A stretch of 34,169 nt of DNA, from positions 24,459 through 58,627 of the forward strand of contig CAJUOO010000011.1 of assembly GCA_910588535.1 (NCBI GenBank), read 5' to 3'. Origin of the DNA: an uncultured Lachnospiraceae bacterium (GTDB lineage: Bacteria > Bacillota > Clostridia > Lachnospirales > Lachnospiraceae). Under the pieces are notes generated by a model. The model had not been told where the DNA came from. It made no database searches and saw only the letters and a program-made list of their open reading frames with translations. How positions within the stretch are numbered: the first letter of the stretch is position 1; the number at the start of each line of letters is the position of its first letter. Positions 31,263 through 34,169 of the stretch are shown here, in pieces. The translations under genes were made by a program, and so were the position numbers.

Positions 31263-31333
31263 GTTCTTGTCGCAGTTAATAAGTTTGTAATATATCAAAT
31301 TTGTTGCAGTATTTGCAAGGTTGGAGGTTTCAT

Positions 31334-32644
31334 ATGTTAAAGCCGTATAGGGCTGCGGTTATCGGCACGGCATGCACGATGGCAGCGGTTGTGGTAACAG
31401 GCCTGATTTCGCTTAAAGATGAACAGCCAAATAAGGATACTAGTCAAGCTTTGGCTATGGAGCGCAGTATGACTGCGGATAAGGAACAGCATGAGGCCGG
31501 TCCTATCTTGACACTGGCCAGAGCAGCGGATATTCCGGTGGTGATCTTAGAGGTGTCCGCGGAAGTTGAAGAGCATCAGAATACAGAACCTGAGACAGAG
31601 GCACAGACAGAACCTCTGCCGGAGGAGACAGCCCCGGCAGAAACCATTCCTGAGGAGACAGAGCCTGAGACGACAGAGGAGCCATCTGAGTTTGATGGTT
31701 ATGTACTTCCAGTTGTCGATGTCTATCTGAACATTCGCGCGGAGCCATCCACAGAGGCAGCGGTCATTGGAAAGCTGTATGTGGGCGCTATGGCTAAGAT
31801 TGTGGAGCAGAGCGGAGAATGGACGAAAATCAGCTCTGGCACTGTGGAAGGTTATGTTAATAACGAGTATATTGTGACAGGTATAGAGGCAGAGGAGTTA
31901 GCAAGACAGGATGGAAGAATGGTTGCGACCGTGCTTGAGAATGGAATTAATGTGCGGGAGAATCCGGGGATGGATGCCGATGTCCTCAATATAGCCGGCC
32001 AAGGAGAGCAATATGAGGTTGCAGAGGAGGCAGAGGGCTGGGTTGGAATCCGCTATTCAGAAAATATAACTGCGTATATGTCGGCAGATTATGTCAGTGT
32101 AGATTTCTTGTTAGGAGAGGCGATCTCCATAGAAGAAGAGAGAGAGCAGATTCGCAAGGCCGAGGAGGAAGCAGCAAGGAAAGCTGCTGAGCAGGCTCAG
32201 GCGCAGGAGGAAGCCAAGGCAAGGGCAGCAGAGCGCCTTGCAAACAGTCAGCCGGTTGATACTGTGATTACGGAGGGCTACAGTGCCAGCTATGATGATA
32301 CGTATCTTTTGGCGTGTCTTGTGCATATGGAGGCAGGAGCAGAGCCATATGAAGGTAAGCTTGCTGTGGCAAATGTTGTCCTTAATAGATTAAAATCTGG
32401 TTATGGTAGTACTATATCGGAGGTTATCTACGCGAAAGGACAATTTACAGGAGCCAACACGGGGGCACTGGCAAGTCGTCTTGCAAAAGGACCAAATGAT
32501 GAGTGTCTACAGGCAGCCGTGGAAGCACTGAATGGAGTGAATAATATTGGAGATTACCGGAATTTTATTGGCTTGGGCTGGGCAAATTATGGTTCCTATT
32601 CTTCTTATACAATAATAGGAAATCATTGCTTCTATAAAAGATAG
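31334..32644 (+). CDS. SleB/CwlJ-family cell-wall hydrolase with two SH3 domains
   Basis: The 436-residue protein has an N-terminal membrane segment (about 5-27), a Thr/Glu/Pro-rich stretch (about 75-120), two bacterial SH3 domains (about 120-185 and 195-258), an Ala/Glu/Lys coiled coil (about 262-308) and a C-terminal Hydrolase_2 domain with LVHMEAGAEPYEGKLAVANV, NRLKSGYGSTISEVIY and GWANYGSY. The Glu in HMEAG is the likely catalytic acid of this lytic-transglycosylase-like fold. SleB acts on spore cortex, but SH3-bearing relatives also act on vegetative wall. GGAGG precedes the ATG at 31334; the longer frame from 31301 has no such site. Confidence 0.92.
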   Translation: MLKPYRAAVIGTACTMAAVVVTGLISLKDEQPNKDTSQALAMERSMTADKEQHEAGPILTLARAADIPVVILEVSAEVEEHQNTEPETEAQTEPLPEETAPAETIPEETEPETTEEPSEFDGYVLPVVDVYLNIRAEPSTEAAVIGKLYVGAMAKIVEQSGEWTKISSGTVEGYVNNEYIVTGIEAEELARQDGRMVATVLENGINVRENPGMDADVLNIAGQGEQYEVAEEAEGWVGIRYSENITAYMSADYVSVDFLLGEAISIEEEREQIRKAEEEAARKAAEQAQAQEEAKARAAERLANSQPVDTVITEGYSASYDDTYLLACLVHMEAGAEPYEGKLAVANVVLNRLKSGYGSTISEVIYAKGQFTGANTGALASRLAKGPNDECLQAAVEALNGVNNIGDYRNFIGLGWANYGSYSSYTIIGNHCFYKR

Positions 32645-32699
32645 AAGAAAAACATATAATAAAAATAAAATGATAGAGAATATCGAATAAAGAAGTTTA

Positions 32700-32727
32700 G
32701 GCGGCAGGAAGTTTTCTGCCGCCTTTT
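32700..32727 (+). terminator. Rho-independent terminator
   Basis: GGCGGCAG (32700-32707), an 8-base loop, CTGCCGCC (32716-32723) and TTTT. Confidence 0.9.
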
Positions 32728-32808
32728 AGATGCTTGCATTGCACTGGGAAATAGAGTACAATTACTGTTATCAAATATGTATGTGTGTAAGGATTGGAGG
32801 GCAGATAT

Positions 32809-33993
32809 GTGGAGCTGAGGTTTGATACGTCGAAGGAGTATGGTCTTGTTTTGGAAGGCGGCGGTGCCAGAGGAGCTTATCAGATTGGTGCGTGGCGAGC
32901 GCTTATTGAGGCAGGGATACAGATTAAAGGGGTGTCTGGAACCTCCGTGGGAGCATTAAATGGCGCTCTGGTATGTATGGGAGATCTGGAAAAAGCGGAG
33001 GAAGTATGGGAGAATATCTCTTATTCTCAGGTGATGTCGGTAGAGGATAAATTTATGGAAGGCATTATCAAGCGTGACTTTAAGTTGATGGGTCAAGCGG
33101 AGGTTATTAAAAACTCTCTTCGGTATCTTTCAAATGGGGGCATAGATGTGACGCCGCTACGCGAACTGATTGCAGGTCATATTGATGAGGATAAGATTCG
33201 CTATGGAGGAGTTGAGTTTTTCTTTCAGGTTTTTTCAGTGACAGGGCTTCGTGAGCTTGATGTGGAGGCGAGGGAGGTGCCAGATGGGCAGCTTGCTGAT
33301 ATGGTGCTTGCGAGCGCATATTTTCCAGTGTTTAAGAAGGAAAAGATCAATGGAAGCAGGCTGATAGATGCGGGAATGTTTAACAATGTCCCTGTTGATT
33401 CATTGGTAAACCGAGGCTATACAGATATAATATCGATCCGCATCTATGGAATTGGTTTGGAGAAGAAGGTTAAGTTGCCTGAAGGGGTGACTGTCACAGA
33501 GATAGCACCTCATGTTGAGCTTGGCAGTATTCTTGAATTTGACAGTAAAAGAAGCCGTAAAAATATGACTATTGGCTACTATGACGCACTGCGGGTGCTG
33601 TATGGGCTTAAGGGAAGAATATATTATATTGACAGTGAGCTTGGAGAGCAGGAGTGTCTGCTTCGTTTTCTTATTCCGGCTGTTGTAAGCCAAAGATTCC
33701 TTGAGGAATATGGGCTAGAATTGGAGAATGGTGCATCGCCGTACAGAGACATCTTAGAGAAGCTTCTTCCAGCGGTTGCTCAAGAGTTAAAGCTTGAGAA
33801 AAACTGGGGGTATCAAGATCTTTATCTCGCTATGCTGGAAGCGTCCGCAAAGTTGCTGCGTGTCCAGAAATACCAGATCTACACAGAGAATGAGCTGTTA
33901 GGTGAGGTGAGAAGAAAATGGGAGGCGATGGCAGAGGAAAAAAGGGAGAAGCTTCCTGATTTTGTAGAATATATTTTATCAACGGGAAAATAG
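32809..33993 (+). CDS. Patatin-like phospholipase
   Basis: This serine hydrolase (394 aa) uses a Ser-Asp dyad. The oxyanion loop is EGGGARGAYQIGAW (16-29), the nucleophile elbow GTSVG (44-48, Ser46) and the dyad Asp is D187 in DAGMFNNVPV. The C-terminal 150 residues are helical and charged, without membrane spans, so it is probably cytosolic. The longest frame starts at a TTG inside the ribosome-binding site; the GTG at 32809, eight bases after GGAGG, is the better start. The natural lipid substrate is unknown. Confidence 0.9.
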   Translation: MELRFDTSKEYGLVLEGGGARGAYQIGAWRALIEAGIQIKGVSGTSVGALNGALVCMGDLEKAEEVWENISYSQVMSVEDKFMEGIIKRDFKLMGQAEVIKNSLRYLSNGGIDVTPLRELIAGHIDEDKIRYGGVEFFFQVFSVTGLRELDVEAREVPDGQLADMVLASAYFPVFKKEKINGSRLIDAGMFNNVPVDSLVNRGYTDIISIRIYGIGLEKKVKLPEGVTVTEIAPHVELGSILEFDSKRSRKNMTIGYYDALRVLYGLKGRIYYIDSELGEQECLLRFLIPAVVSQRFLEEYGLELENGASPYRDILEKLLPAVAQELKLEKNWGYQDLYLAMLEASAKLLRVQKYQIYTENELLGEVRRKWEAMAEEKREKLPDFVEYILSTGK

Positions 33994-34043
33994 GCTGTGC
34001 TTGAAGGAAATATTTTTCGATAAAGTATGAAGGAAATAATAAT

Positions 34044-34169
34044 TTATAATTTATTGTAATAGTTATTCTTGTTGATAAAATTTATTGTATCATTTTCTGG
34101 AAAGATTCGTCCGTTGAACTGCCTGTGGTTCTCCGTCACCCCGCTCCCGCTTAGTGAAAAACGCAGCGG
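34044..34169 (-). CDS. Possible 3' end of an ORF running off the window
   Basis: A minus-strand frame is open from the window edge for 41 codons and ends in TAA at 34046-34044. Its edge part (LSGSGVTENHRQFNGR) is GC-rich, the rest AT-rich and Asn/Lys-rich. I recognise no family. The last 65 bases of the window differ clearly in composition from the 100 before, so a gene end, a repeat or a mobile-element end may begin here. Confidence 0.2.
   Translation of the reverse strand, partial: PLRFSLSGSGVTENHRQFNGRIFPENDTINFINKNNYYNKL

Overview
The window looks like chromosome of an anaerobic, spore-forming Firmicute, most likely a Lachnospiraceae-type Clostridium. The evidence is moderate GC with A/G-rich coding strands, strong Shine-Dalgarno sites, TTGACA/TATAAT promoters, and the gene set itself: pyruvate formate-lyase, MecA, HPr kinase, WhiA, DnaE, CwlD-like and SleB-like hydrolases. 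No tRNA, rRNA, CRISPR array or intact mobile element is visible.

Layout. (1) 1-2046: a tandem two-hairpin repeat, metK, a bacteriohemerythrin, a strong terminator and another repeat copy. (2) 2088-6345: a hemolysin III/PAQR membrane protein on the minus strand. Divergent from it is a three-gene operon of a VTC-type polyphosphate polymerase, a DUF4956 membrane protein and a surface-anchored CotH-like kinase. That operon is preceded by an 11-bp-periodic Pho-box-like array and a 30-codon leader ORF. (3) 6391-9922: a promoter-to-terminator small transcript, a DEAD-box RNA helicase with a DbpA-type tail, a RacA-like MerR protein whose promoter is framed by a 14-bp inverted repeat, and a small alarmone synthetase. 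(4) 9934-14938, minus strand: a ferredoxin (55 aa), pflA, a pyruvate formate-lyase split over separate polypeptides, a DUF1858 protein and mecA. (5) 14939-16233: a mostly non-coding stretch with divergent promoters, several hairpins and one 84-aa orphan ORF. (6) 16234-20702: a GH18 hydrolase, a CwlD-like amidase and a methyl-accepting chemotaxis protein. (7) 20888-30953: a long co-directional run hprK - ROK glucokinase - murB - rapZ - whiA - dnaE - pfkA - trmH-family methylase. (8) 31001-33993: a tandem repeat pair, a SleB/CwlJ-type hydrolase and a patatin-like phospholipase.

How the genes fit together. The pfl block supplies mixed-acid fermentation: catalytic subunit, separate glycyl-radical subunit, activase and a possible electron donor. 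HPr kinase, glucokinase and phosphofructokinase join sugar sensing to glycolysis in one run with cell-wall precursor synthesis (murB, rapZ) and replication (dnaE). GH18, CwlD and SleB fit peptidoglycan or spore-cortex remodelling. The least understood and most interesting parts are the polyphosphate polymerase/DUF4956/CotH operon, the split pyruvate formate-lyase with an extra glycyl-radical-like ORF, and a family of covarying two-hairpin repeats that lies directly after terminator hairpins at every locus whose left flank is visible.
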